Origin: Halobellus rarus
GTDB lineage: Archaea > Halobacteriota > Halobacteria > Halobacteriales > Haloferacaceae
DNA length: 64,000 nt
Direction of reading: 5' to 3'
Assembly (NCBI RefSeq): GCF_024494595.1
Contig: NZ_JANHDI010000002.1
Span: forward strand, 248,001-312,000
A program made the translations under genes and the position numbers. This document shows positions 37,527 to 45,404 of the stretch, one piece after another; within the stretch, counting starts at the first letter, position 1, and each line of letters starts with the position of its first letter. The notes under the pieces were generated by a model. That model did no database searches and was not told where the DNA came from. It saw only the letters and a program-made list of their open reading frames with translations.

Positions 37527-38105
37527 ATGTTGTTGACCGTCTCTGGCCCGCCGGGGGCCGGCAAGAGTACCACCGTGAGTGCGCTCGCGGACGCCTTCGA
37601 CCTCGAACACGTCAGCGGCGGCGACATCTTCCGCGAACTCGCCGAGGAACGCGGGATGTCGGCCGTCGAGTTCAACAGGCTCGCCGAGGAGGACGACCAG
37701 ATCGACCGGGACCTGGATCGACGGCTCCGGTCGGTCGCCCTCGAACGCGACGACGTTCTCTTGGAGTCCCGACTCGCCGGGTGGCTCGCGGGCGACGCCG
37801 CCGACCTCCGACTGTGGCTGGACGCGCCGATCGAGGTGCGGGCCGCACGCATCGCAGAGCGGGAGGACAAGTCCGCCGAGACCGCGCTCGAAGAGACCCG
37901 CGCCCGCGAGGAGAGCGAAGCGCTCCGGTATCGGGAGTACTACAACATCGACATCGCCGACCTCTCGATCTACGACGTCGCGCTGAATACGGCCCGCTGG
38001 AGCGAGACGGACGTCCCGGACATCCTGACAGCCGCGGTCCGCGCGTACGATCCGATCGCAGACGAGGGGAAGTACCCCGTCGAGGGCGTCAGCTACGATT
38101 TCTAA
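37527..38105 (+). CDS. cmk: Cytidylate kinase
   Basis: A 192-residue archaeal (d)CMP kinase. The P-loop [18 protein letters not shown] is at residues 8-25, then [17 protein letters not shown], a CMP-contact region [12 protein letters not shown], and a LID-like [32 protein letters not shown]. It makes CDP for RNA, DNA and CDP-lipid synthesis. The position between DUF106 and cbf5 is conserved in archaea. Confidence 0.95.
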   Translation: MLLTVSGPPGAGKSTTVSALADAFDLEHVSGGDIFRELAEERGMSAVEFNRLAEEDDQIDRDLDRRLRSVALERDDVLLESRLAGWLAGDAADLRLWLDAPIEVRAARIAEREDKSAETALEETRAREESEALRYREYYNIDIADLSIYDVALNTARWSETDVPDILTAAVRAYDPIADEGKYPVEGVSYDF

Positions 38106-38172
38106 CGATGACCGGACCCCCGCCGACACGGAACGGCCCGCGGACGCCGGCAGTACTCGGAGGTGCCTGACG

Positions 38173-39057
38173 ATGCCGACGCTCCGTGCCCCGCCCGGGG
38201 AACGATCGATCGACGACCTGCTGTCGTTCGGTGTCGTCAACCTCGACAAGCCGCCGGGGCCGTCGGCCCACCAAGTGTCGGCGTGGGCCAGGGACAGAAC
38301 GGGCGTCGACCGCGCCGCCCACGCGGGGACGCTCGATCCGAAGGTGACGGGCTGTCTCCCGATCCTGCTCGGCGAGGCGACCCGACTCGCCCAGGTGTTC
38401 CTCGAAGGCACGAAGGAGTACGTCGCGGTTCTCGAACTGCACGGCCCCGCTCCGGCCGATCTCGACGGCGTGCTCGCCGAGTTCGAGGGCGAGATCTATC
38501 AGAAACCGCCTCGGAAGAGTGCCGTCGCGCGTCGCCTCCGCACGCGAGAGATCCACGAACTCGACCTCCTGGAAGTCCGCGAGCGACAGGCCCTCTTGCG
38601 GATTCGCTGTGAGAGCGGGACGTATATCCGAAAGCTCTGTCACGACCTCGGACTCGCGGCGGGAACCGGTGCGCATATGGGCGACCTCCGTCGGACCGCG
38701 ACCGACCCGTTCGACGACACGGATCTGGCCTCGACTGCGGATCTGACGGACGCGCTGGTTTTCGCCGAAGACGGCGACGAACGCGCGCTCCGGGAGGTCG
38801 TCTCTCCCGCCGAACGGACGCTGCGACACCTCCCGCGACTCACCGTCGCGTTCTCCGCGGCCGAACAGATCGCCGAGGGCGCACCGGTGTACGCGCCTGG
38901 CGTCGTCGACGTCGGGAACGCCGTCGAGACGGCAGACGAGAACGCGCTCGTCGCCTGTTTCACCCCCGACGGCGCGGCCGTCTGTCTCGGTCGGTTGGTC
39001 GGTGATCCGACGGCGTCGTCCGGTGAGACCGTCTCGCTCGAACGCGTCCTCGTTTGA
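38173..39057 (+). CDS. cbf5: RNA-guided tRNA/rRNA pseudouridine synthase Cbf5
   Basis: A 294-residue TruB-family enzyme that acts in H/ACA ribonucleoproteins with Nop10, Gar1 and L7Ae. It has VNLDKPPGPSAHQVSAWARD, the catalytic Asp in HAGTLDPKVTGCLPILLGEATRLAQ, YQKPPRKSAVARRLRTREIHEL, RCESGTYIRKLCHDLG, and a C-terminal PUA domain with FSAAEQIAEGAPVYAPGV. It starts 68 bp after cmk. It ends before tRNA-Pro on the same strand. Confidence 0.96.
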   Translation: MPTLRAPPGERSIDDLLSFGVVNLDKPPGPSAHQVSAWARDRTGVDRAAHAGTLDPKVTGCLPILLGEATRLAQVFLEGTKEYVAVLELHGPAPADLDGVLAEFEGEIYQKPPRKSAVARRLRTREIHELDLLEVRERQALLRIRCESGTYIRKLCHDLGLAAGTGAHMGDLRRTATDPFDDTDLASTADLTDALVFAEDGDERALREVVSPAERTLRHLPRLTVAFSAAEQIAEGAPVYAPGVVDVGNAVETADENALVACFTPDGAAVCLGRLVGDPTASSGETVSLERVLV

Positions 39058-39193
39058 GGAGTGCGAGCGTCCCCCGGACCAACGAACGTGTCGCGACCGA
39101 TCCCTCCGGCGACAGACTGTGAGACACTATCACCCGCCGCGTAGGGAAACGAAGGACTTAACGGTCCAACTCGCATCGTCTCGAATGCACAAC

Positions 39194-39264
39194 GGGACCG
39201 TGGGGTAGTGGTATCCTCTGCCGATGGGGTCGGTAGGACCTGAGTTCGACTCTCAGCGGTCCCA
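39194..39264 (+). tRNA. tRNA-Pro (anticodon GGG)
   Basis: The acceptor arm is GGGACCG/CGGTCCC with discriminator A. The anticodon arm TGCCG-ATGGGGT-CGGTA gives anticodon GGG with G37, and the T arm is CTGAG-TTCGACT-CTCAG. It follows cbf5 by 136 bp on the same strand. CCA is not encoded. Confidence 0.93.
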
Positions 39265-39824
39265 CTGTAGTCTTCTCCAACAACTCTCGAGAACAGCCGG
39301 TTTAGCCGTTAGTATCGGGGGTGCGTCGACGTTGATGATCGGCGGTACACGCAGTTCCGCGGTTGCCGCGTGAAACGCATCGAGCGGCGTCATCCCGCCT
39401 TCGTAGCTGACGATCGCGAGGGAGAAATCGGTCTGACGAACGCGGTCATTCGGTCGTATCCTCGGTGTCTCGGCTGTCGGGGTCGAGATCCGCTTCGGCC
39501 TCCCGTTTCGCTTTTCGAGGGCCGACTCGCGTCGTTCCGCTATAGCTTATTTCTGACGACGAGGAGGCAACACTGCGGGGAGCCACCGCTGAGTGTGTAG
39601 GCAGCATCGAGAGTACAGTCTGTCAAAGGGAGATTTGGGATGGAAGGTTCACCCCCCTTGTGCTGTCCGAGGCACATTCCCCCGAGTAAACGCTCGTCCC
39701 CACCACGCATTAATTCCCAAATTCACCCGGAAACAGAATGTGATAAATCAAGTTAATCACTGGCCGGGACCAAATTCAGACGGAGGGGGAGTCTGAACCG
39801 CACAGGCTGGTTACTGACGCCGTG
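39265..39824. other. Gene-free region behind tRNA-Pro, with a possible gene remnant
   Basis: This stretch is visibly less GC-rich than its surroundings, especially at 39600-39780. The only coding-like signal is on the minus strand ending at 39446, where about 30 codons read as an acidic haloarchaeal C-terminus (PRKAKREAEADLDPDSRD). No start, promoter or family was found. I read it as decayed DNA, and I see no second copy of the tRNA-Pro end. Confidence 0.35.
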
Positions 39825-39940
39825 TCAAACTCGCCTGTAGTCTTCGATGTCGATGTGGCCGGTGACCGGGGTGCTGGCGACGGTCGAGCAAGGCGACGTA
39901 GCGATCGTCGTCGAGAGGCCGGTCGGAAGAGCATCGCTGG
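39825..39940 (-). pseudogene. Possible 3' fragment of a decayed gene
   Basis: On the minus strand, about 20 codons with strong G/C third positions end in TPVTGHIDIEDYRRV and a TGA at 39825. Just upstream the coding-like signal shifts to another frame (DDDRYVALLDRRQ). The frame change and lack of a start suggest a truncated, frameshifted remnant. The parent family is not recognised. Confidence 0.25.
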
Positions 39941-39948
39941 GCACGAAC

Positions 39949-39963
39949 CTTTTACCACTGGTA
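39949..39963 (+). promoter_or_regulatory. Promoter with embedded palindrome, SDR gene
   Basis: CTTTTAC (39949-39955) is a TATA-like box 23-29 nt before the ATG at 39978. It overlaps a perfect palindrome TACCA-C-TGGTA at 39953-39963, a plausible repressor site. Confidence 0.4.
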
Positions 39964-39977
39964 CCCAAGCGTCGGAT

Positions 39978-40766
39978 ATGGACATCGATCTCGGACTGGA
40001 GGGCAACGTAGTGCTGGTCACCGGGAGTGCGACCGGACTCGGCCACTCCTGTGCGGAAGCGTTCTCGCGCCAGGGGGCGAACGTCGCCCTCGCTGCGCCG
40101 AACCTGGACGACCTCGCGCACGCCAGCGACAGGCTCCACGCCCTCGGCGAGGGGGAGATTTTCGGTCTCGAGGTCGACGTGCGCAACCGTGACCACCTGG
40201 CGGCACTCGTCGAGGAGACCGTCGACCAGTACGGCGGCATCGACCATCTCGTCACGGGACCCCGACCGCTCGAACCGGCGCGGTTTCTCGACGTCTCCGA
40301 CGAGGACTGGTTCCGAGGATTCGATCGGCTGTTTATGAGCGTCGTCTGGGCCATCCGCGAGTCCTACCCCCACCTCGAAGACTCCGATCAGGGGTCGGTC
40401 GTCACCGTGGCCGACCCCGTCATCCCTGCGCTCGCCGACGAACTGCCGATGGCGACCGCGTACGGGCGGGCGGTCCAGGGTCTCACCGAGAGCCAGGCCA
40501 CGACGTTCGCGCCCGATGTCCGCGTGAACGCGGTCGTACCGGGCCCTCACGAGACCGAAGACCTGGAGAAGTTCCTCGCCCGACGGGTCGAAGCCGGCGA
40601 GTTCACCGACATCGCGTTGGCCTGGGAGACCCTGCTCGCGGACTGTCCCTACGAGTCGCCGGGGGATCCGCTCGACCTGGGGAAAGTGGTCACCTTCCTG
40701 TCCAGCCAGCACGCGAGTTTCGTCAACGGCGCGACCGTCCCGGTCGACGGCGGGTCCGGGCTCTGA
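39978..40766 (+). CDS. Atypical short-chain dehydrogenase/reductase-like protein
   Basis: A 262-residue SDR-fold protein. The cofactor motif TGSATGLG is intact at residues 15-22, and the C-terminal FVNGATVPVDGGSGL is typical. The active site is not: the usual Ser region reads VVTVADPVIP, and after Tyr162 the motif is YGRAV, with Val in place of Lys. The NNAG structural motif reads VTGPRP. Either it binds NAD(P) without classical SDR catalysis or it uses another mechanism. The start is set by the TATA-like box upstream. It stands alone among decayed sequences. Confidence 0.82.
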   Translation: MDIDLGLEGNVVLVTGSATGLGHSCAEAFSRQGANVALAAPNLDDLAHASDRLHALGEGEIFGLEVDVRNRDHLAALVEETVDQYGGIDHLVTGPRPLEPARFLDVSDEDWFRGFDRLFMSVVWAIRESYPHLEDSDQGSVVTVADPVIPALADELPMATAYGRAVQGLTESQATTFAPDVRVNAVVPGPHETEDLEKFLARRVEAGEFTDIALAWETLLADCPYESPGDPLDLGKVVTFLSSQHASFVNGATVPVDGGSGL

Positions 40767-40796
40767 GGGTCGGGCTCGGAATCGGATCGCGTCTGC

Positions 40797-41160
40797 TCAC
40801 GACTCGGGCAGTTCGACCGTTGCGATCGTCGCGGTGCGTCTCTGTGACTCTCGGCGACCTCGGCGGCGTGAACCGCGGCCGCGTCGAGACTCTGAACGTG
40901 GTCGCTGACCCGCCAGTACATCCCCTCTCGCCGCGAAACGCAACGGCGACGCGCGACGGATGGCGTCGATTACGTCGATCAGGAGCGCTGCAATCAGCAG
41001 TGCGACGAGTCAAAGCCCGCGCGCATCCCTGCACGACCTCGAAGGCACTCGTCGTAAGCGATGGGGCCGTCAACGGGACGGCGATCGAAGCCTTCGACCG
41101 CGACAAGCACATTCTGTTGCGGAATGCTCGCGAGCGTCTCACCCTCGTGCAGGCGTGGTC
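40797..41160 (-). pseudogene. Frameshifted gene remnant, family unknown
   Basis: On the minus strand, coding-like sequence with G/C-rich third positions continues through different frames. It reads ETLASIPQQNVLVAVEGFD, then a hydrophobic helix LVALLIAALLIDVIDAIRR, then YWRVSDHVQSLDAAAVHAAE, and ends TATIATVELPES with TGA at 40797. No single frame is open across it. This pattern suggests a membrane-protein gene broken by several small indels. I cannot name the family. Confidence 0.4.
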
Positions 41161-41240
41161 AGAGATTTCGTGCAGAGATGGAACGCACTGTCGTGGGAGC
41201 ATCCCTGACAGCTATTGTGACGGCGGCCGACATTCGGGGT

Positions 41241-41429
41241 ATGAACGTACGAAGACAGCTTTATTTGGCGGCGATGATCGGTGGCTCGATCTCGTACATC
41301 TTCAACGTGTTAGCCTTCACTGGCGAATTCAACGTGATTCGATGGAGTGTGTTTATGATACTGTTTCTCCTCGTTTTCGTCGGGTTCGAGAAACTCATCG
41401 CGTGGACAGAACAATCAGCGTCCGAGTGA
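41241..41429 (+). CDS. Small two-helix membrane protein
   Basis: A 62-residue protein starting MNVRRQLYLAAMIGGSISYIFNVLAF. It has two hydrophobic segments (about 8-26 and 33-52) separated by a short loop, and a polar tail WTEQSASE. The clean hydropathy and positive-inside N-terminus support a real gene. The frame is open upstream to 41061, but that part looks non-coding. Function unknown. Confidence 0.5.
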   Translation: MNVRRQLYLAAMIGGSISYIFNVLAFTGEFNVIRWSVFMILFLLVFVGFEKLIAWTEQSASE

Positions 41430-41668
41430 AGTCTCCGGGCTCGGTTCAGCAACTCGTTTCGGGTAGATGCGGGGAGTCCGTTCGTCTACAAGTGCAGCGG
41501 TCGCGCCGACGCGCCCATTGGCAGAGCTACCGTACGTCTGATCGTCGTGTGGGTACCTGATGAGTCCAATATACGCAACCGAGGAAAGTCGCTTTCAGGC
41601 GAACTCTGCGCGTCGTGAGGGCGTCCTCGAATCGGATTACGGGCTCTTCCGGGGCGAGGAGCCGAGAT

Positions 41669-43207
41669 TTATGGCGTCATCTCGACGTCTTGGTCGTCTT
41701 CGTCGGTGGCTTCCTCATCCTCATCCTCATCCTCTTCCTCATCCTCGTCCCCCTCGTCAGTACCCGCCTCACCGTCTGAACCGTCGGTATTTTCCCCATC
41801 GTCGGCGTCGTCGCCATTCGCAGCGTCGTCACCGTTGTCTGCTTCGTCGCCATTCGCAGCGTCGTCGCTGTCATCGGGGGTTTCGAGCACGATCAGCGCG
41901 TTCTCACCGAAATCGGTGGAAAAGACGCTGTGGATGTACGTTCCGGGAGCTAGCGAACCGGTATCGATCTCAAATTCGACGGTAGCCGAATCTTCGCCGC
42001 TGAGATCGAGGTCTCGGGTATCCACGAGCATCCCGTCGAACCGGTATTCGATCGACTGCTCCATACCGAACGAGTTCGGGTTCGTCACGGTGGCGGTCAC
42101 CGCGACCGACTCTCCGAGAGTCGCATTCGCCGGTGCGGTCAGGTTCGAAACCTCGAACGACTGGATTTCATCGACCACGAGCAACTGTGCGGCCGCGCCC
42201 TGTTCGCGAGTGTACACGCCATAGAAGGACGTCCCGGTGTCTACGCCAGTCGTGTCGACGGTCGTGTTGAATTCGGTCGACGCACCCGGGTCGAGAGAGA
42301 CGTCTTCACGGACCAACACCTCGCCGTCGAACCGGAACGTCACTTCTTGGGTGTCGGCGACATCGTTGGGGTTCGTGATCGTCGCGGCGACCTCGACGGT
42401 CTCGTTGCGCTCAGCGACTTCAGGGCCCGTCAGGTTCGTCACGGTGAACGAGGCGTCGGTGGTGGGCTCCGGAACCGTGGTCGAGACGGTCACGTTCGCG
42501 CTGTCGACTACGGCACTGCCGTTCGCGAGGTAGGGCCCGTCTTCGGTGCCGTTCGTCGAGACGAAGTCGTACGTTTGGCTCTGATTCGTGTCTAGGTGCG
42601 GCATCGCGATGAGCGTCTCGTTCTCGGTCAGTTCCGACTGGTCGAACGTCGCTCCGGGCACGTCGTACAGCGTGACAGTCACGTTCTCGTGCGGTCCGGG
42701 TTCGAGGTACTCGGACACGCCGATAACACTCTCGATCACAGTCCCGTCGAGAAGGCGACTGTCGTGGATCACCACGAAGCCACCCTCCGGGACGTTCACC
42801 GCTTCCACGGTGACCGTCGTCCCGTCGGTCTGCTGATCAGCGAACGAGACTGTCGCCGTCGTTTGGTTATCCGGCGTCGTTGGCGTCTGGTTGTCCGGTG
42901 TCGTTGGTGTCGTCGGCGTCTGGTTGTCCGGTGTCGTTGGTGTCGCCGGCGTCTGGTTGTCCGGTGTCGTTGGTGTCGCCGGCGTCTGGTTGTCCGGCGT
43001 CGTCGGTGTCTCGTTGTCCGGCGTCGTTGGCGTCGTCGGCGTCTGGTTATCCGGTGTCGTTGGTGTCGTCGGTGTCTCGTTATCCGGCGTCGTCGGTGTC
43101 TCGGTTTCGCCCTCTTGGGCGCCAGCGATCCCGACCATACCCACGGCCGATACGATGAGTATCGCGGTCATCAACGTCGCAAACGACCGTTTGACTGAAT
43201 TGTCCAT
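41669..43207 (-). CDS. Secreted DUF7282/CARDB-type surface protein with TPTTPDNQ repeats
   Basis: A 512-residue exported protein. A signal peptide (SFATLMTAILIVSAVGMVGIAGAQ) is followed by about 80 residues of Thr/Pro/Asp/Asn/Gln repeats built on TPTTPDNQ. Residues about 110-230 match a DUF7282 domain (GGFVVIHDSRLLDGTVIESVIGVS, YDFVSTNGTEDGPYL). Two CARDB-like beta-sandwich domains follow (NLTGPEVAERNETVEVAATITNPND; NLTAPANATLGESVAVTATVTNPN). The C-terminal 80 residues are almost pure Asp/Glu/Gly/Ala. Many N-x-S/T sites suggest glycosylation. There is no C-terminal anchor helix, so it is probably secreted or loosely cell-wall bound. A TATA-like box at 43233-43240 supports the start. Confidence 0.82.
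   Translation of the reverse strand: MDNSVKRSFATLMTAILIVSAVGMVGIAGAQEGETETPTTPDNETPTTPTTPDNQTPTTPTTPDNETPTTPDNQTPATPTTPDNQTPATPTTPDNQTPTTPTTPDNQTPTTPDNQTTATVSFADQQTDGTTVTVEAVNVPEGGFVVIHDSRLLDGTVIESVIGVSEYLEPGPHENVTVTLYDVPGATFDQSELTENETLIAMPHLDTNQSQTYDFVSTNGTEDGPYLANGSAVVDSANVTVSTTVPEPTTDASFTVTNLTGPEVAERNETVEVAATITNPNDVADTQEVTFRFDGEVLVREDVSLDPGASTEFNTTVDTTGVDTGTSFYGVYTREQGAAAQLLVVDEIQSFEVSNLTAPANATLGESVAVTATVTNPNSFGMEQSIEYRFDGMLVDTRDLDLSGEDSATVEFEIDTGSLAPGTYIHSVFSTDFGENALIVLETPDDSDDAANGDEADNGDDAANGDDADDGENTDGSDGEAGTDEGDEDEEEDEDEDEEATDEDDQDVEMTP
42870..43106. repeat. Tandem coding repeats, 33-bp and 24-bp units
   Basis: Near-identical units of 33 bp (11 codons, TPTTPDNQTPT-type) alternate with 24-bp units (8 codons) inside the DUF7282 gene. 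Units differ mainly at synonymous positions. Repeats like this change length easily by replication slippage. Confidence 0.8.
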
Positions 43208-43232
43208 ATGGCGACACACCTTGCGTGATCAC

Positions 43233-43240
43233 AAAAGTAT
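43233..43240 (-). promoter_or_regulatory. TATA-like box of the DUF7282 gene
   Basis: ATACTTTT on the minus strand lies 26-33 nt upstream of the ATG at 43207. Confidence 0.4.
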
Positions 43241-43292
43241 GGCTTGAATGTCATTACTGTTTGATAGTCACACGTACCGATATGTGGGGTTT

Positions 43293-43682
43293 TCAGACGT
43301 CGTACGCGTGATATTCGAGCGTCTCCAGTTCCACCGATTCCAACACGGCCGCGTTCGTCGCCTCGAGAACGACGGGCGGGACGGTCGTCTCCGGACGGCG
43401 TTCGGTCCGCGTGACTTCGAGCGCTTCGAGCCACCGGCCGAGACAGACGCACCAGCGATCGCCCGGGTCGAGCCCGGGGAACTGGAACTCGGGTCGCGGC
43501 GTCACGAGGTCGTTGCCCCGTTCGCTGCTGAACGCCAGGAAGTCCTCGGTCATCACCGCACAGAGTTCGTGTCTCCCCCGATCGTCCGGGTGCGTCCGAC
43601 AGCAACCGTCCCGCGCGAACCCGGTCTCCGGATCGGCACTACAGGTGGCGAGTTCCCCGCCGAGAACGTTCCGTTCGGACAT
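43293..43682 (-). CDS. DUF2237 family protein
   Basis: A 129-residue protein matching DUF2237 closely: NVLGGELATCSADPETGFARDGCCRTHPDDRGRHELCAVMTEDFLAFSSERGNDLVTPRPEFQFPGLDPGDRWCVCLGRWLEA. Conserved cysteines at CS, GCC, LC and WCVC could bind metal or form a redox site. The family is widespread in bacteria and eukaryotes, but its biochemical role is unknown. The ATG at 43682 begins the family's usual N-terminus. Confidence 0.85.
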   Translation of the reverse strand: MSERNVLGGELATCSADPETGFARDGCCRTHPDDRGRHELCAVMTEDFLAFSSERGNDLVTPRPEFQFPGLDPGDRWCVCLGRWLEALEVTRTERRPETTVPPVVLEATNAAVLESVELETLEYHAYDV

Positions 43683-43822
43683 ACCGACTGATCGTGGTGT
43701 ATCGACAAAAGCCCCCGTGTCAGGGATCCACGAGAGACGTTGTGGCGTTTCGTCCCAGCGTCGGTCGAGCAGGCCGGTTTGGGGTGGAAATCCGAATCCC
43801 CTGCCCGAGGACGCGATCCAGG

Positions 43823-45223
43823 TTACACTCCCTCGAATCCGTCTTTGAACGAGTTGTATCCGGACGGCCCGCGCTCGGCGACGCGCCGGAGCGGGTCGAC
43901 GCTGCCCGTCCGGTGTCGCTCGGTCCAGAGGATCATCTCCTCTTCGAGCGAGTCGACGAGGTCGGGGCGGTCCGCCGCTAGATCCTCCTGTTCCCAGGGG
44001 TCTTCGTTCATCTCGTAGAGCTGGTACTCGGGGAGGACACCGTCCCACATCCCGGGGTGATACGTCCGGATGAGCTTCCACTCCGGCGTCCGGATCGCCC
44101 GCTGGGCGGTGTAGAGGCCGTGATCGAACACGATCGAGTCGCGTCCGTCAGCGTCCGAGGACTCGACGATCGGCCGGAGTGACGTGCCCTGCCAGCGCTC
44201 CGGCGGCGGCTCCCCGAGGTAGTCCGCGATGGTCGGCGCGAAGTCGACGTTCGTGATCAGGTGCTCGCGGGCCCCCTGCTCCATCGGCGTGTCCGCCGGC
44301 GGTTTGACGATCATCGGCACGCGCTGCGTTCCGTCGTGGGTGCTCCAGTGCTCTCGGTAGAGGCCGTGCTCGCCGAACTCCTCGCCGTGGTCGCCCGAGA
44401 GGACGATCAGCGTCTCGTCGTACTGGCCGGTCGATTTGAGATATTCGATGAGCCGGCCGACGTGCCGGTCGGTGTAACGGATCTCCGCGTCGTACGCGGA
44501 GATCATCTCGTTGAGATCCCCACGCGTCTCGATGCCTTCCTGGGTCGCACCGCGGAGCGTGTCCCACTCGCGGTGTTCCGCGAGCTGTTCCTCGGTGGGA
44601 TGCGGCGGGAGCGATACGTCGCGGAAGCGGTCGATCTCGTCCTCGGAGCGATTGTACGGCGCGTGGGGATCCCAGTACTGGGCGTACAGGAAGAACGAGT
44701 CGCCGTCGACGGATTCGAGCTCCTCAATCGCGGTGTCGGTGACGGTCTCGGCCCGCGGGGTCTGAAACGAGACGTGGCCCCACTCGACGGTCATCTCCTC
44801 GTCGGGCTCCTGCGGCTGTCTGAACGTGTGCCAGACGTGGTAGAACCACGGGGCGGGGTGTCGCGGGAACGACGAGACGCCGATCGTCGGGATGCGGTTC
44901 TGGAAGAACAGTTCCGGAAGCGTCCACCAGGGCCGATTCGGCTCGTTCTCGGTCCACGACCCGGCCCAATCGGTCCGGTTCTCGGGGCGGTCGATCTGCT
45001 GGGACTGTTGGCCGTGGGTCTCGACGCCGTTGGCGATTCCGAACCGCCCGGAGGTCAGCGCCGCCCGCGACGGCATACAGGGCGAGTTCGCGACGTACCC
45101 CCGTTCGAACGCGACGGCGTCGTCGATGAGATCGTCGATGTTCGGGGTGGTCGGCCCCTCGTAGCCGTAACCGCCGACGTGATCCGCTCGGAGGGAGTCG
45201 ATGTCGATGAAGAGGACGCGCAT
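43823..45223 (-). CDS. Sulfatase (alkaline phosphatase superfamily)
   Basis: A 466-residue type I sulfatase-like enzyme. It begins MRVLFIDIDSLRADHVGGYGY, giving the metal-binding Asp pair. The nucleophile motif is NSPCMPSRAALTSGRFG with Cys49 in C-x-P-S-R, the form normally matured to formylglycine. Downstream are VLSGDHGEEFGEHGLYREHWSTHDG (second metal site) and KPPADTP with a catalytic Lys. No formylglycine-generating enzyme or anSME is in the window, so maturation must be encoded elsewhere, or the Cys is used unmodified. There is no signal peptide. It is divergent from a flavoprotein gene. Confidence 0.88.
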   Translation of the reverse strand: MRVLFIDIDSLRADHVGGYGYEGPTTPNIDDLIDDAVAFERGYVANSPCMPSRAALTSGRFGIANGVETHGQQSQQIDRPENRTDWAGSWTENEPNRPWWTLPELFFQNRIPTIGVSSFPRHPAPWFYHVWHTFRQPQEPDEEMTVEWGHVSFQTPRAETVTDTAIEELESVDGDSFFLYAQYWDPHAPYNRSEDEIDRFRDVSLPPHPTEEQLAEHREWDTLRGATQEGIETRGDLNEMISAYDAEIRYTDRHVGRLIEYLKSTGQYDETLIVLSGDHGEEFGEHGLYREHWSTHDGTQRVPMIVKPPADTPMEQGAREHLITNVDFAPTIADYLGEPPPERWQGTSLRPIVESSDADGRDSIVFDHGLYTAQRAIRTPEWKLIRTYHPGMWDGVLPEYQLYEMNEDPWEQEDLAADRPDLVDSLEEEMILWTERHRTGSVDPLRRVAERGPSGYNSFKDGFEGV

Positions 45224-45373
45224 AACACGACCTGCCACTCGCCCGACGCAAATAGCCTTTCGGGAGCGTCGACGTTGGAGACGGAAATCCCGTCTGGGAT
45301 ACGGGGCACCGGATCGACGACGGGCGAGCGTGCTCGGCGACAGATGGACGCCGCTTCGACCGTCAGGCGACAG

Positions 45374-45380
45374 TATAATA
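45374..45380 (+). promoter_or_regulatory. TATA box of the flavoprotein gene
   Basis: TATAATA lies 25-31 nt before the ATG at 45405, matching a leaderless transcript and excluding the longer open frame back to 45201. Confidence 0.55.
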
Positions 45381-45404
45381 CCGGGTCGGGGTCGCTGTAG
45401 CCAT

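Noticed and set aside
39370-39600. A 76-codon plus-strand frame behind tRNA-Pro
   Set aside because: The translation is Arg/Cys-rich and unlike haloarchaeal proteins. The opposite strand looks more coding-like.
40820-41560. A 246-codon plus-strand frame over the decay zone
   Set aside because: It is Arg/Ser-rich, has no domain, and overlaps both the small membrane protein in another frame and the minus-strand remnant.
42870-43106. Regular repeats considered as a CRISPR array
   Set aside because: The units are contiguous, in frame and translated as TPTTPDNQ, with no unique spacers and no cas genes nearby.
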